Below, one piece after another: positions 18,320 through 26,693 of a stretch of 64,000 nucleotides of DNA. Location of the stretch: contig RHKP01000021.1 in NCBI GenBank assembly GCA_008363215.1, forward strand, positions 1-64,000. The letters run 5' to 3'. This DNA is from Cyanobacteria bacterium CYA. GTDB lineage: Bacteria > Planctomycetota > Phycisphaerae > Phycisphaerales > UBA1924. Within the stretch, counting starts at the first letter, position 1. Each line of letters starts with the position of its first letter. Position numbers and translations under genes: made by a program. Below the pieces are notes generated by a model. That model was given only the letters and a program-made list of their open reading frames with translations, had not been told where the DNA came from and made no database searches.

Positions 18320-19177
18320 TCAGCCGGCAGCGGGTGTTTCGGACGGCTTGTGCGCCTTGTGGCCCCAGAGCAGGAGTTGGGCGGCGATGCCGGCAGCGGT
18401 TGCGATGGCCCAGGTGATCGCCCATCCGCCCGGACCCAGCGTCAGCGAGTCGGCCCACGGGGCATTCTGCTGGACGGAGAGCCAGGCGAAGCAATAGAGC
18501 CACAATCCCGAGCCGAAGGCCGCGGTCACCATCGCGCTGGCCCGGCCGGGGGCCGCGAGCCCGAGGATGAGTCCGGCGATCAATCCGCCCAGCGTCGAGC
18601 CGAGCACCTTGAGCCGGTCTGTCTCGGCGAGCGTGTCAAAGCGAGCGCGGATGGCCTGGGCTGAGTCGCGGACGAAACGCTGGGCACGGTCGGCCGCTTC
18701 GGCGGCGGCGTCGGAAACGGTGGTGGGCGGCGTATCGACGAGCGCGATTTCGGCGGCCTGGACGTCGGCGGAGGCCGGGTCGGCAGGAGGGGAGAGTGGG
18801 GGCGAGCCGAGCAGGGCGAGACTGACGAGCAGTCCGGCCATGCCGAGTGCCAGCCCGGTGGTGAAGGTGACAAGCGTTCGGTAGAGGGCGACGCCGATGA
18901 GGGCGCCCAGCAGGGCTCCGACCCCCATGCCGACGAGGGAGGCCGGGACGGATCCGATCATGGAGATGCCGAACCAGGTGGGTGCGAGGATGCCGATAGC
19001 CGAGCCCCAGGCCCCGCCGAGGATCGCGATGATGGGCTTGAGAACCTGCTTGCCGAAGAGCCAGAGAACCAGCCCGCAGGCCAGGGCGATGCCGACGATG
19101 GCCGGCATGGAGACCGGGCTAGTGGCCGGGTCGAAGCCCTGGAGGTGCTGGAGGAATCCCGCGGCGTTGTTTTCCAT
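18320..19177 (-). CDS. Polytopic membrane protein, function unknown
   Basis: A 285-residue product with two clusters of membrane helices. About four helices in residues ~25-130 (VGIALACGLVLWLFG, IIAILGGAWGSAIGILA, LVGMGVGALLGALIGVALY, GLALGMAGLLVSLALL) and three near the C-terminus (~205-275) flank a charged, probably soluble, helical middle (AAEAADRAQRFVRDSAQAIRARF). Glycine-zipper-like repeats (GMGVGALLGALIG) dominate the first cluster. No family is recognised and no conserved polar motif suggests transport. The ATG at 19177 is preferred; an in-frame start at 19228 exists. The gene is divergent from pheA, whose start lies 116 bases away. Confidence 0.6.
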   Translation of the reverse strand: MENNAAGFLQHLQGFDPATSPVSMPAIVGIALACGLVLWLFGKQVLKPIIAILGGAWGSAIGILAPTWFGISMIGSVPASLVGMGVGALLGALIGVALYRTLVTFTTGLALGMAGLLVSLALLGSPPLSPPADPASADVQAAEIALVDTPPTTVSDAAAEAADRAQRFVRDSAQAIRARFDTLAETDRLKVLGSTLGGLIAGLILGLAAPGRASAMVTAAFGSGLWLYCFAWLSVQQNAPWADSLTLGPGGWAITWAIATAAGIAAQLLLWGHKAHKPSETPAAG

Positions 19178-19293
19178 ACGCTCGACTCTTTGGGAGTTTG
19201 ACGCTCCCGATTGCCGCCCGGGTGGCACAAGGGCCCCGGAGATCGAAGGATAGCGTCAGGAATCTCCGATCTGGAGGTGCGAAAGGAAGGGGC

Positions 19294-20502
19294 ATGGGAA
19301 AGCGACCGACTCGGCAGACAGGCAAGAGTTCGGGTCGGACCTCCAGGGACCGGCCCGGCGAGCAGGCGTCGGCGTCGGAGACGGCCGAGCAGAGCGCGGC
19401 GCTGGCGGTGCTGCGTCAGAAGATCGACGCGCTGGACGCGAAACTGGTTGAGTTGATCAACGAGCGGGCCAAGACGGTGGTGGCGATCGGGAAGTTGAAG
19501 AAGGCCGGGGACACGCCGGTCTACGCCCCGCACCGCGAGGCCGAAGTTCTGGAGCGGGCGCTTGGGCTCAATCGGGGTCCATTGAGCAATCGGACGATCG
19601 AGGGAGTGTTCCGCGAGTTGATGAGCGGGTCGTTTGCGCTCGAGCATCCGATTCGCATCGGATACCTGGGCCCGCCCGGGTCGTACTCGCACCTGGCGGC
19701 GACCAAGCAGTTCGGGAGCACGGTTTCATTTGAAGACCTGCACGAGATTGCCGGCGTGGTGACTGAGGTGCGGCGCGGGCACGTGAACTACGGGCTGGTG
19801 CCGATCGAGAACTCGACGGGCGGAGGCATTTCCGAGACGCTCACCGCGCTGCAGGAGCACGCCGGGCACGTGCAGGTGTACGCGGAAGTGCAGATCGCGA
19901 TTCATCACGCGCTGCTGGCCAACTGCGAGCCCAGCCAGATCAGGCGGATTCACAGCAAGCCCGAGGCGCTGGGGCAGTGCCGGGTGTGGCTGGCGACGCA
20001 GTTTCCGCAGGCGCAACTGATCGCAGCGCCGAGTTCGAGCCGCGCGGCGCAGACCGCGGTGGAAGAGGACAAGATCGCGGCGAGCATCGGGGCGCCTCCG
20101 GGTTCGGCGGCGATCGGATCGGTGCTGGCAGGACACTTGTACGGGCTGCAGGCGCTGTTCGAGGAGATCGAAGACAATCCGAATAACATCACGCGGTTCT
20201 ACGTGCTCAGCCAGCAGCGCGCCAAGCGAAGCGGCGACGACAAGACGGCGATCATGTTCAACACCCCTGACAAGCCGGGCGCGCTGGTGTCGGTGCTGCG
20301 GGTGTTTGAGGAGTCGGGGATCAACCTGACGCACATCGACAAGAGGCCGAGCGGGCGCGAGAACTGGCAATACACTTTCTTCGTCGACGCGCAGGGGCAT
20401 CGCGACGACGCGAACATGAAGAAGGCGCTCGCAGAGGCCGAGAAGCACTGCCGCGAGTTGATCGTGCTCGGGAGTTTCCCGCGGTCGAAGCGGATCCTGT
20501 AG
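19294..20502 (+). CDS. pheA: Bifunctional chorismate mutase/prephenate dehydratase PheA
   Basis: Converts chorismate to prephenate and prephenate to phenylpyruvate in phenylalanine synthesis. Domains in order: a charged linker (residues ~1-35), an AroQ-type chorismate mutase helix (VLRQKIDALDAKLVELINERAKTVVAIG, ~38-65, ending in VYAPHREAEVL), prephenate dehydratase (IRIGYLGPPGSYSH to the catalytic NNITRFYVL), and a C-terminal ACT domain (KPGALVSVLRVFEESGINLTHIDKRPSG) for feedback control by phenylalanine. The ESRP-type ligand motif reads DKRP. The length (402) fits a P-protein with an N-terminal extension. A GAAAGGAAGG Shine-Dalgarno supports the ATG at 19294; an in-frame ATG at 19198 would lengthen it by 32 unconserved residues. 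No other aromatic genes are adjacent. Confidence 0.93.
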   Translation: MGKRPTRQTGKSSGRTSRDRPGEQASASETAEQSAALAVLRQKIDALDAKLVELINERAKTVVAIGKLKKAGDTPVYAPHREAEVLERALGLNRGPLSNRTIEGVFRELMSGSFALEHPIRIGYLGPPGSYSHLAATKQFGSTVSFEDLHEIAGVVTEVRRGHVNYGLVPIENSTGGGISETLTALQEHAGHVQVYAEVQIAIHHALLANCEPSQIRRIHSKPEALGQCRVWLATQFPQAQLIAAPSSSRAAQTAVEEDKIAASIGAPPGSAAIGSVLAGHLYGLQALFEEIEDNPNNITRFYVLSQQRAKRSGDDKTAIMFNTPDKPGALVSVLRVFEESGINLTHIDKRPSGRENWQYTFFVDAQGHRDDANMKKALAEAEKHCRELIVLGSFPRSKRIL

Positions 20503-20548
20503 TGTGGCGAGGGGTGCAGGAGGACGACGCGCCGCGGGCGGCGTGCTG

Positions 20549-20554
20549 TACAAT
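20549..20554 (+). promoter_or_regulatory. -10 element (TACAAT) upstream of the CoA-transferase A subunit
   Basis: A near-perfect -10 hexamer, TACAAT, lies 18 bases before the ATG at 20573 with GGGAGG between them. This gives a short leader with a Shine-Dalgarno rather than a leaderless start. Confidence 0.4.
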
Positions 20555-20572
20555 GCGGTCGGGAGGTCTTGC

Positions 20573-21388
20573 ATGGGCAGGAAGCAATACGAGTCCGCGG
20601 GCGCCGCAATGGGCGATCTGGTCGAGCAGGGCGTCATCCACGACGGCATGAGCGTGATGGTCGGCGGGTTCGGGCTGTGCGGGATTCCCGAGCAGTTGAT
20701 CCTGGCGCTGCGCGACACGGGCGTGAAGGGGCTGACGTGCATCAGCAACAACGCCGGCGTCGATGACTGGGGCCTGGGGCTGCTGCTGCGGACGCGGCAG
20801 ATCCGCAAGATGATCTCCAGTTACGTCGGAGAGAACGCGACGTTTGAGAAGCAGTTCATCGACGGGGATCTGGAGGTTGAGTTCAACCCGCAGGGCACTC
20901 TGGCCGAGCGGATCCGCGCGGGTGGCGCGGGCATTCCGGCGTTTTACACGGCCACGGGATTCGGGACCATCGTGGCTGAGGGCAAGACGGTGCGCGACTT
21001 CCTGCGTCCCAGCGAGGACACCAAGAACTTCAACCGTCCGGCACGCGGGCCGGCGCATTCGCTGGAGGAAATGGATCGTGCGGCGGCTGCCAGCCAGCAC
21101 GCGAGGATGAGGCCCTACGTGCTGGAGACCGGGCTGTTTGCCGATTTGGCGCTGGTGAAGGCGCACCGGGCCGACGGGTTTGGGAATCTGGTGTATCGCA
21201 AGACGGCGCGGAATTTCAACCCGATGATGGCCACGGCTGCGAAGTTCGTCATCGCCGAAGTCGAAGAAGTGGTGGAGACGGGCACGATTGAATCGGACTG
21301 CGTCCACACGCCGGGAAGTTATGTCGATCGGTTCGTGCAGACGGAAAGTGAGAAGCGGATCGAGCAACGGACGACGCGCAAGGGTTGA
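20573..21388 (+). CDS. 3-oxoacid/acetoacetate CoA-transferase subunit A, without subunit B
   Basis: Shows the subunit A signature VGGFGLCGIPEQLI (residues ~26-39) and the conserved blocks LTCISNNAGVDDWGLGLLL, MISSYVGENATFEKQ, EVEFNPQGTLAERIRAGGAGIPAFYTATGFGT and GNLVYRKTARNFNPMMATAA. These belong to the alpha chain that transfers CoA between succinate or acetate and 3-oxoacids. At 271 residues it is about 35 longer than usual; the extra part is a charged insert (RPSEDTKNFNRPARGP to SQHARMRPY) after the GT-V-A-EGK block. The catalytic Glu sits in subunit B, which normally follows directly. Here the next gene is unrelated, so activity needs a B subunit elsewhere. The ATG at 20573 has a GGGAGG ribosome site. 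Confidence 0.88.
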   Translation: MGRKQYESAGAAMGDLVEQGVIHDGMSVMVGGFGLCGIPEQLILALRDTGVKGLTCISNNAGVDDWGLGLLLRTRQIRKMISSYVGENATFEKQFIDGDLEVEFNPQGTLAERIRAGGAGIPAFYTATGFGTIVAEGKTVRDFLRPSEDTKNFNRPARGPAHSLEEMDRAAAASQHARMRPYVLETGLFADLALVKAHRADGFGNLVYRKTARNFNPMMATAAKFVIAEVEEVVETGTIESDCVHTPGSYVDRFVQTESEKRIEQRTTRKG

Positions 21389-21399
21389 GGAGAACGATC

Positions 21400-21882
21400 A
21401 TGACCGCCCGCCGCACTCTGTTGCTTCGTTGGATGGCTTGTGCCGGCGTGCTGGCGCCGGCGGCGCTGGCTGTGTTTTCCACTGCCCAGAGCCAGCCCGA
21501 GGTGGCGCTGGGGGCCCCCCAGGGGAGCGATCTGGAATCTCTGATGGACGCGATGAACGGGCATCTCAAGTTCATCGCGCTGAACCTGTCCGACCCGGAC
21601 ATGCGGCCCAGGGTGCTCGAGCACGTGCATGACATGCAGCGCCTGGCCTGGACGGCCAAGACGCGCACGCCCGCGGCGGTGGCCGGGCTTCCCGAGGCCG
21701 ATCGGGCCGGCGCCCAACTTGAGTTTCGCCGGCGGATGAACGAGGTACTGATCGAGTGTTGTCGCCTGGAGATGCACGTGATCGACGGGCAGGCGGCCGA
21801 CGCCTGGAACGTGATCAAGGGCCCGCTGCTCAAGTTGCGTGAGCGCGGGCATGACCGCTTCCAGGAGCAGGACGGCGGGTGA
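21400..21882 (+). CDS. Cytochrome b562-like periplasmic four-helix protein
   Basis: The product has a signal peptide (residues ~1-27, LLLRWMACAGVLAPAALAVF) and then a helical body. It begins DLESLMDAMNGHLKFI and ends KLRERGHDRFQEQ. These align by eye with the start (DLEDNMETLNDNLKVI) and end (TRNAYHQKY) of E. coli cytochrome b562. They place a Met and a His where the two axial haem ligands of that family sit. Length (160 with leader) is slightly more than the 128 of E. coli. The family binds one non-covalent haem in the periplasm; its role in electron transfer is not settled. Two cysteines (ECC) lie in helix 3. An ATG at 21400 is chosen over a TTG at 21385. The upstream CoA-transferase gene ends 11 bases before. 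Confidence 0.7.
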   Translation: MTARRTLLLRWMACAGVLAPAALAVFSTAQSQPEVALGAPQGSDLESLMDAMNGHLKFIALNLSDPDMRPRVLEHVHDMQRLAWTAKTRTPAAVAGLPEADRAGAQLEFRRRMNEVLIECCRLEMHVIDGQAADAWNVIKGPLLKLRERGHDRFQEQDGG

Positions 21883-21924
21883 GCCGACCCGGCGGGCAGT
21901 CGCCCGGGACGGCCCGGTTTCGGG

Positions 21925-21930
21925 TATGCT
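21925..21930 (+). promoter_or_regulatory. -10-like TATGCT followed by a 15-codon leader ORF
   Basis: TATGCT is followed by six bases and an ATG at 21937. That ATG opens only a 15-codon ORF (MDRSCQAKTRRAPTE) ending at 21984, five bases before the GTG start at 21989. The layout suggests a leaderless mini-ORF ahead of the membrane protein gene, or a mis-set reading frame. Confidence 0.3.
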
Positions 21931-21988
21931 GCCCGCATGGACCGATCGTGCCAAGCCAAGACCCGTCGTGCCCCCACGGAGTAGCCCG

Positions 21989-22270
21989 GTGCCGATCCAG
22001 CGCATCCGTCGACGGCGCAGGCGATGGACAGCCCGGCGGCGATTGCGCGTGATGCGTTTGCTGGGGGTGGCGCTGGCGCTGGCGGCAGTGGTGCTGGCGG
22101 CGGGGCGCGCGTTCCAGCGGAGCGGGCTGCTGGAAAAATGGCTGGGCTGGTCGGCCTTGCACGGGTTCTTTCAGCGGACTCTGGAGATCCTGTCAACGGC
22201 GCCGTTACTGGTGGCGCTGCTTACCGCCGGCGCCACATTGATCGTGATCGGAACTCTCGGGCGAAGGTGA
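21989..22270 (+). CDS. Small membrane protein, function unknown
   Basis: From the GTG at 21989 the product has 93 residues: an Arg-rich cytoplasmic start (RIRRRRRRWTARRR), a membrane helix (about residues 23-42, LLGVALALAAVVLAAG), an amphipathic loop (SALHGFFQRTLEI) and a second helix (LLVALLTAGATLIVIGTLG). A start at ATG 21926 is also in frame and would add 21 residues, but it overlaps the -10-like hexamer. No family is recognised. Six bases separate it from another two-helix protein at 22277, so the pair is likely one operon and may form one membrane complex. Confidence 0.45.
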   Translation: MPIQRIRRRRRRWTARRRLRVMRLLGVALALAAVVLAAGRAFQRSGLLEKWLGWSALHGFFQRTLEILSTAPLLVALLTAGATLIVIGTLGRR

Positions 22271-22276
22271 GGGTTT

Positions 22277-22573
22277 ATGCGCGCACTGGGATGCCTGCTG
22301 ATTCTGGTCGGGATGCTGATCGCCGGCTGGGGCATCTATGGCGCCCTTTCGGCGCTGGTGGAGACCTATCAGCACGCGCTGGAAGATCCGCTCGGCGAAA
22401 GCGAGGTCGACGAAAAGACCGACTTGCCCCGGACCATGCTGATCCACGTGGGGATCGGGGCCACCAGCGTGTTGCTCGGAGTGCCGGGACTGTTCGTGCT
22501 GCGAGCAGCGCGCGTCCGGCACAGGCACGCGGTCATGCGGCAGGACGCAGAACGCCGGCGGCTGGAGAAGTGA
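22277..22573 (+). CDS. Two-helix membrane protein, function unknown
   Basis: A 98-residue product with a first helix at residues ~4-27 (LGCLLILVGMLIAGWGIYGAL), an acidic extracytoplasmic loop (HALEDPLGESEVDEKTD) and a second helix (~55-77, IHVGIGATSVLLGVPGLFVL) followed by a basic tail (RRRLEK). Topology by the positive-inside rule places the C-terminus in the cytoplasm. It is directly downstream of another small membrane protein (gap of six bases). The GH172-type gene follows 69 bases later behind its own TAGCAT hexamer (22580-22585). No function is recognised. Confidence 0.5.
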   Translation: MRALGCLLILVGMLIAGWGIYGALSALVETYQHALEDPLGESEVDEKTDLPRTMLIHVGIGATSVLLGVPGLFVLRAARVRHRHAVMRQDAERRRLEK

Positions 22574-22642
22574 ATGTGGTAGCATGGGGCGGCTGGGTGA
22601 CGGCCGCGAGCCGGTGGCCGTGCCTGCGGAGAGGATGCTGTC

Positions 22643-24730
22643 ATGATCTCGCGCACTGGTGTCATGGTGCTGGTGGTTCTGGCGTCGCTTGCATCTACCG
22701 TGGTCGCGGCGCCGCCCGTCACGACCGAATCGCTGATGGCCGAAATGGTCGATCTGCGAGTGCTGGCGGAGTTTCCCGACCCGGCCTTCAAGACTGTCCA
22801 GTTTTCGTCGTACGACCGGCGCAGCAATCTGCCCGGCGGACCGGGTTGGTTCAGCAACGCCGACGGCTTCGGCAACGAGCCGATCCCCGCGTTCGAGGCC
22901 GTGCTGAAGGAGCCGGGCGAAGACGGAATCGGCGAATATCTGATCTGCGACGTGCAGGCGCCGGGCGCGATCGTGCGCTGCTGGACGGCCGCAATCAGCG
23001 GTCAGATCCGCATGTGGCTCGATGACGCGGCCGAGCCGGTGTTCGATGGCTCGGCCGATGATTTCCTGCGACGGCCCTACAACGTGCTGGGCGAGCGGGT
23101 CGGGCTCGATCCGGCGGTCTTCGAAGGCACGTTCAACCAGCAGAACGCGACGTACTGTCCGATCCCGTTCGCAAAGCGCTGCCGGATCGTGTGGACGGGC
23201 GACATTCGCCAGGTGCACTTCTATGAGGTGCAGGTGCGGGTGTACGAGCCGGGGGCCGCGGTGAAGACGTTTGCGCCGCAGGATCTGGAGAATGCCGGCA
23301 AGACGATTGCGCGTGTGGCCGAGCGGCTGGCGGCGCCGGGCGACAGCATGTCCGTGTCCGGCTCGCCGCGCAGTGCGACTGCGTCGGTGGCGCCCGGTGC
23401 ATCGGCCGACCTTCTGGTCGACGAGCAGGGGCCCGCGGCAATAGAACTGCTGGCGATGCAGGTGACTGCGGCGGACGTGGTCCTGGCGTTGCGGCAGACG
23501 GTGCTGCACATCTCGTTTGACGGTGCGCCGCGTGCGCAGGTGGAATGCCCGATCGGCGATTTCTTCGGAGCGGCGCCGGGGGTCAACCCGTTCGACTCGG
23601 TGCCGTTCACGGTCAAGAGCGACGGCATCCAGACGTGCCGGTTCGTTATGCCTTACGCGAAGTCGATGCGCATCCGCGTGGAGAATCTGGGGGCGCAGCC
23701 GGTTGAGGTGAGTTGCTCGGGCAAGATCGGCAGGTATGAGTGGAACGATGATCGCTCGATGCACTTTTGCGCGCGATGGCGCGTCGATCATGGCATCACC
23801 GCTGACCCGCGGGCGCCGCAGGACATTCCGTTCCTCGTGGCGCAGGGACAGGGGCGATACGTGGGCACCGCGAGCATCATGCTCAATCCGACCGACATTC
23901 CCACGCCCGGCGGCGGATGGTGGGGCGAGGGCGATGAGAAAATCTTTGTTGATGACGACGGGCGCCCGAGCACCTTTGGCACCGGTTCCGAGGACTACTA
24001 CAACTACGCGTGGTCGATTCCGGATATCTTCGGGTTTGCATACTGCGGACAGCCGCGCAACGACGGGCCGGGCAATCGCGGGTTCGTGACCAACCACCGC
24101 TGGCACGTGCTGGACAGTCTGCCGTTCGGCGAGCGAATGGCGTTTTACATGGAGTTGTGGCCGCACGCGCGCACGCCCGGTTTCTCGTACGCGCGCATTG
24201 CGTATCACTATGCCCGCCCGGGGCTGATCGATGACAGCCTGCCCATCACGACGGAAGATGTGCGTCCGCTGGATCTGCCGGTGAACTGGCAGCCGCGGGC
24301 CGAGGGCGGGGCGCGGAACAGCGTGTTCATGCAGGCCGAAGAGGCGCTGTCGGGCGATGCGAGCGGCGCCGCGTTGGAGTTGGTGGAGGGCAACCTGTTC
24401 GCGGGCTCGCGGGCGCTGCAATGGAAGCCGGGGGCCGTCGGCTCGAAACTTGATTTCGGATTCAGCGTCGCGGAGGCGGGCTGGTACGCTGTCGATCTGT
24501 GCACGTTGCGCAGCGGCGCTTCTGGAAAGGTGCGGCTGTGGCTCGACGGCGCGGCGCAGCCCTACGCCGAGGCCGATTTGAACGCGCCTGCCCGCACGAT
24601 GCTGCGTCGATTGGAAACCGAGGCGCAGGAACTCAACGCCGGTGAGCACACGCTGCACGTCGAGTTCACCGGCGAGGTGGGGCAGGTGATCGGGGTCGAT
24701 TTCCTGTGGATCCAGCGGCGGGAGCGCTGA
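22643..24730 (+). CDS. GH172-type (DUF2961) secreted protein
   Basis: The 695-residue product has a signal peptide (GVMVLVVLASLASTVVA). The body shows the DUF2961 pattern: KTVQFSSYDRRS near the N-terminus, FSNADGFGNE, the long jelly-roll stretch with FDGSADDFL, and FGTGSEDYYNYAWSIPD near residue 445. That last stretch is the most conserved part of the family and bears the catalytic acids. DUF2961 is now GH172, whose characterised members act on alpha-D-arabinofuranosides or difructose dianhydrides. The substrate here is unknown. The C-terminal ~140 residues (from VFMQAEEALSGDA) look like a carbohydrate-binding jelly roll. A dockerin is absent. It fits a glycan-degrading lifestyle together with the GH2-like and dockerin proteins. 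Confidence 0.82.
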   Translation: MISRTGVMVLVVLASLASTVVAAPPVTTESLMAEMVDLRVLAEFPDPAFKTVQFSSYDRRSNLPGGPGWFSNADGFGNEPIPAFEAVLKEPGEDGIGEYLICDVQAPGAIVRCWTAAISGQIRMWLDDAAEPVFDGSADDFLRRPYNVLGERVGLDPAVFEGTFNQQNATYCPIPFAKRCRIVWTGDIRQVHFYEVQVRVYEPGAAVKTFAPQDLENAGKTIARVAERLAAPGDSMSVSGSPRSATASVAPGASADLLVDEQGPAAIELLAMQVTAADVVLALRQTVLHISFDGAPRAQVECPIGDFFGAAPGVNPFDSVPFTVKSDGIQTCRFVMPYAKSMRIRVENLGAQPVEVSCSGKIGRYEWNDDRSMHFCARWRVDHGITADPRAPQDIPFLVAQGQGRYVGTASIMLNPTDIPTPGGGWWGEGDEKIFVDDDGRPSTFGTGSEDYYNYAWSIPDIFGFAYCGQPRNDGPGNRGFVTNHRWHVLDSLPFGERMAFYMELWPHARTPGFSYARIAYHYARPGLIDDSLPITTEDVRPLDLPVNWQPRAEGGARNSVFMQAEEALSGDASGAALELVEGNLFAGSRALQWKPGAVGSKLDFGFSVAEAGWYAVDLCTLRSGASGKVRLWLDGAAQPYAEADLNAPARTMLRRLETEAQELNAGEHTLHVEFTGEVGQVIGVDFLWIQRRER

Positions 24731-24793
24731 CCGAGTGTCGTGAGCCGGTGTGTCAAGGCTCTGTGAGCGGTGTTGCCGCATTCGGGGGCGCTC

Positions 24794-26452
24794 TCAACCG
24801 GCTGCGTCGACGATCGCCCTGGCGCGCTTGACGGCTTCATCGATCGAGCCGCACATGTTCTCGAGCCCGACGACTTCGTCGAGCCCTGCCTTGGACATCG
24901 CCATTGCCGGTTGCGAGTGGACGCCGGAGAGGACGAGGGTGGTGCCGCCGCGTTTGCATTTTCGGTGCAGTTCCTCGATCGTGTACAGCCCGCTGGCGTC
25001 GATGCAGAGGACGTGGCGCATGCGAAGGATGAACACCAGCGGCGGCTTCTCGATGCCGGCCAGCGTGTCTTTCACGCGGTCGGCGGTGCCGAAGAACAGC
25101 GGGCCGTAAACCTCGTAGGCTTCGCAGCGCGGCGGGAGTTGGGGCGTGTCCGGGGCCCGCTCGCCGGCACCGTTCTCACCAAGCCCCAAGTTGGCCACGC
25201 CGGTCAGGTCGGACATGCGGCGCATGAAGAGGAATGAAGCGAGCACGATGCCGACCATGACCGCGATGGTCAGGTCGGTCAGCACCGTCAGCCCGAAGGT
25301 TGTCAGCAGCACGACCACGTCGCTCTTGGGACTTTTCAGGATCGAGCGGAAGTGGTCGAGTTCGGCCATGTTCCAGGCCACGACGACGAGGATGGCAGAA
25401 AGGGCGGCGAGGGGGATTTGCTTTGCCAGCGGGGCCGCGACGACCAGGATCACCAGCAGCGTCAGGGCGTGTACCATGCCGGACACCGGTGAAGTGGCGC
25501 CCGAGCGGATGTTGGCCGCCGTGCGGGCGATGGCGCCGGTTGCCGGCAGCCCCCAGAGGAATGACACCGCCACGTTCGCGACCCCCTGTGCGACCAGTTC
25601 GGTATCCGAGCGGTGTCGATACCCGGTCATGCCGTCCGCCACAACCGCGCTGAGCAGCGATTCGATGGCGCAGAGGATGGCGATGGTGGTCGCTTCGGGG
25701 ATCAGGTCGAGCGCCATGTTCACGCTGAAGCCGCGTGTGTTGACGAACGGCAGCGAGCGCGGAATGTCGCCGAATCGCGTGGCGATTGTCTCGGTCTGGA
25801 TGCCGAAGAAGTAGACGACCGCGGCCGCGAGGGTGGCGACGATGATCGCGCCCGGCACGCGCGGCACGAACTTGCGCATGATGAACAGCGCCACGACGCA
25901 CACCAGCCCGACGATCACCGTGGGCAGGCTGTAGGTGTTCCACGCGCCCGCGAGCAGTTCGACCTTGGGAATAAAGTCGGGCGGCAGGGGCACGGGGTTG
26001 CCGACCGCGTCGGTCGGTCGCAACCCGAAGAGATCCTTGATCTGCGTCGTGGCGATGACCACGGCGATGCCGGTGGTGAAGCCGGTGGTGACCGGATATG
26101 GGATGAACTTGATCAGCCGCCCGAAACCGGCAAGCCCCATGACGATGAGGATGAGCCCGGCCATGCCTGTGGCGGTTGCCAGGCCCGCGTAGCCGTGCTC
26201 GGCCGAAATGCGGTAGACGATGACGATGAAGGCGCCGGTGGGCCCGCCGATCTGCACTCGGCTGCCTCCCAGCGCGGAGATCGCCTGCAGTTCCTGCACC
26301 ACCGACTCGGGCAGAGACGCGATTCCGAAGGCCATGGCCAGCGGAAGCGCGATGATGCCCACGGTGGCGCCGCTCATCAGATCCTTGAAGAACCGCGTTG
26401 CGCCGTAGCCTTCCCGCAGACAGGTGATCAACTTCGGTGCGAAGCGCGCCAT
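24794..26452 (-). CDS. SulP-family anion transporter with STAS domain
   Basis: The 552-residue product shows SulP features: DLMSGATVGIIALPLAMAFGIAS at the N-terminus, ISALGGSRVQIGGPTGAFIVIV, GFTTGIAVVIATTQIKD, IPEATTIAILCAIESLLSAVVADGMTG, GLPATGAIARTAANI and a C-terminal STAS domain (VFILRMRHVLCIDASGLYTIEELHRKC). The family moves sulfate, bicarbonate or other anions across the cytoplasmic membrane; substrate unknown. Oddly, the segment between AFGIAS and ISALGGS, which in SulP proteins reads GVxPxxGLYTAIVAGFL (helix 3 at the substrate site), is replaced by the shorter polar SLPESVVQELQA. No frame gives the missing helix. The ATG at 26452 follows a CTGGAG ribosome site and a TTGACT/TACAAT promoter pair. 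Confidence 0.88.
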   Translation of the reverse strand: MARFAPKLITCLREGYGATRFFKDLMSGATVGIIALPLAMAFGIASLPESVVQELQAISALGGSRVQIGGPTGAFIVIVYRISAEHGYAGLATATGMAGLILIVMGLAGFGRLIKFIPYPVTTGFTTGIAVVIATTQIKDLFGLRPTDAVGNPVPLPPDFIPKVELLAGAWNTYSLPTVIVGLVCVVALFIMRKFVPRVPGAIIVATLAAAVVYFFGIQTETIATRFGDIPRSLPFVNTRGFSVNMALDLIPEATTIAILCAIESLLSAVVADGMTGYRHRSDTELVAQGVANVAVSFLWGLPATGAIARTAANIRSGATSPVSGMVHALTLLVILVVAAPLAKQIPLAALSAILVVVAWNMAELDHFRSILKSPKSDVVVLLTTFGLTVLTDLTIAVMVGIVLASFLFMRRMSDLTGVANLGLGENGAGERAPDTPQLPPRCEAYEVYGPLFFGTADRVKDTLAGIEKPPLVFILRMRHVLCIDASGLYTIEELHRKCKRGGTTLVLSGVHSQPAMAMSKAGLDEVVGLENMCGSIDEAVKRARAIVDAAG

Positions 26453-26472
26453 TGGCACTCCAGAAAGCCGGG

Positions 26473-26499
26473 ATTGTATGTGGTTGTGGAAATAGTCAA
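26473..26499 (-). promoter_or_regulatory. Promoter of the SulP gene
   Basis: On the minus strand TTGACT (26494-26499) and TACAAT (26473-26478) are separated by 15 bases. The -10 lies about 20 bases upstream of the ATG at 26452, leaving room for the CTGGAG ribosome site. Spacing is one to two bases shorter than ideal. Confidence 0.5.
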
Positions 26500-26682
26500 G
26501 CCGCCTCTGCAACGCAACGGTGGGTGGCGAAGTGGCAAAGAGACAGGGTGACGCCGGAGCAGAGGCCGTCTTCGGACGCCTCTCTGGGTCGGGAGCAGCA
26601 GCGGGCGTGTAGCCCCGTCCTGCTTTTGAATCGAGCAGATGCCTCGATCGGCTGGTTTGAATCTGCTATTTTACCATCTGGT

Positions 26683-26688
26683 TATATT
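26683..26688 (+). promoter_or_regulatory. -10 element (TATATT) five bases before the ArsR-type start
   Basis: TATATT is followed by GTCGT and the ATG at 26694. The region is AT-rich compared with its surroundings (TATTTTACCATCTGG upstream), as expected for a promoter. Confidence 0.45.
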
Positions 26689-26693
26689 GTCGT

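Noticed and set aside
22024..23025. Plus-strand 333-codon ORF overlapping three other genes
   Set aside because: Arg/Ala/Gly-rich translation without motifs, overlapping the membrane-protein genes and the GH172 start in another frame.
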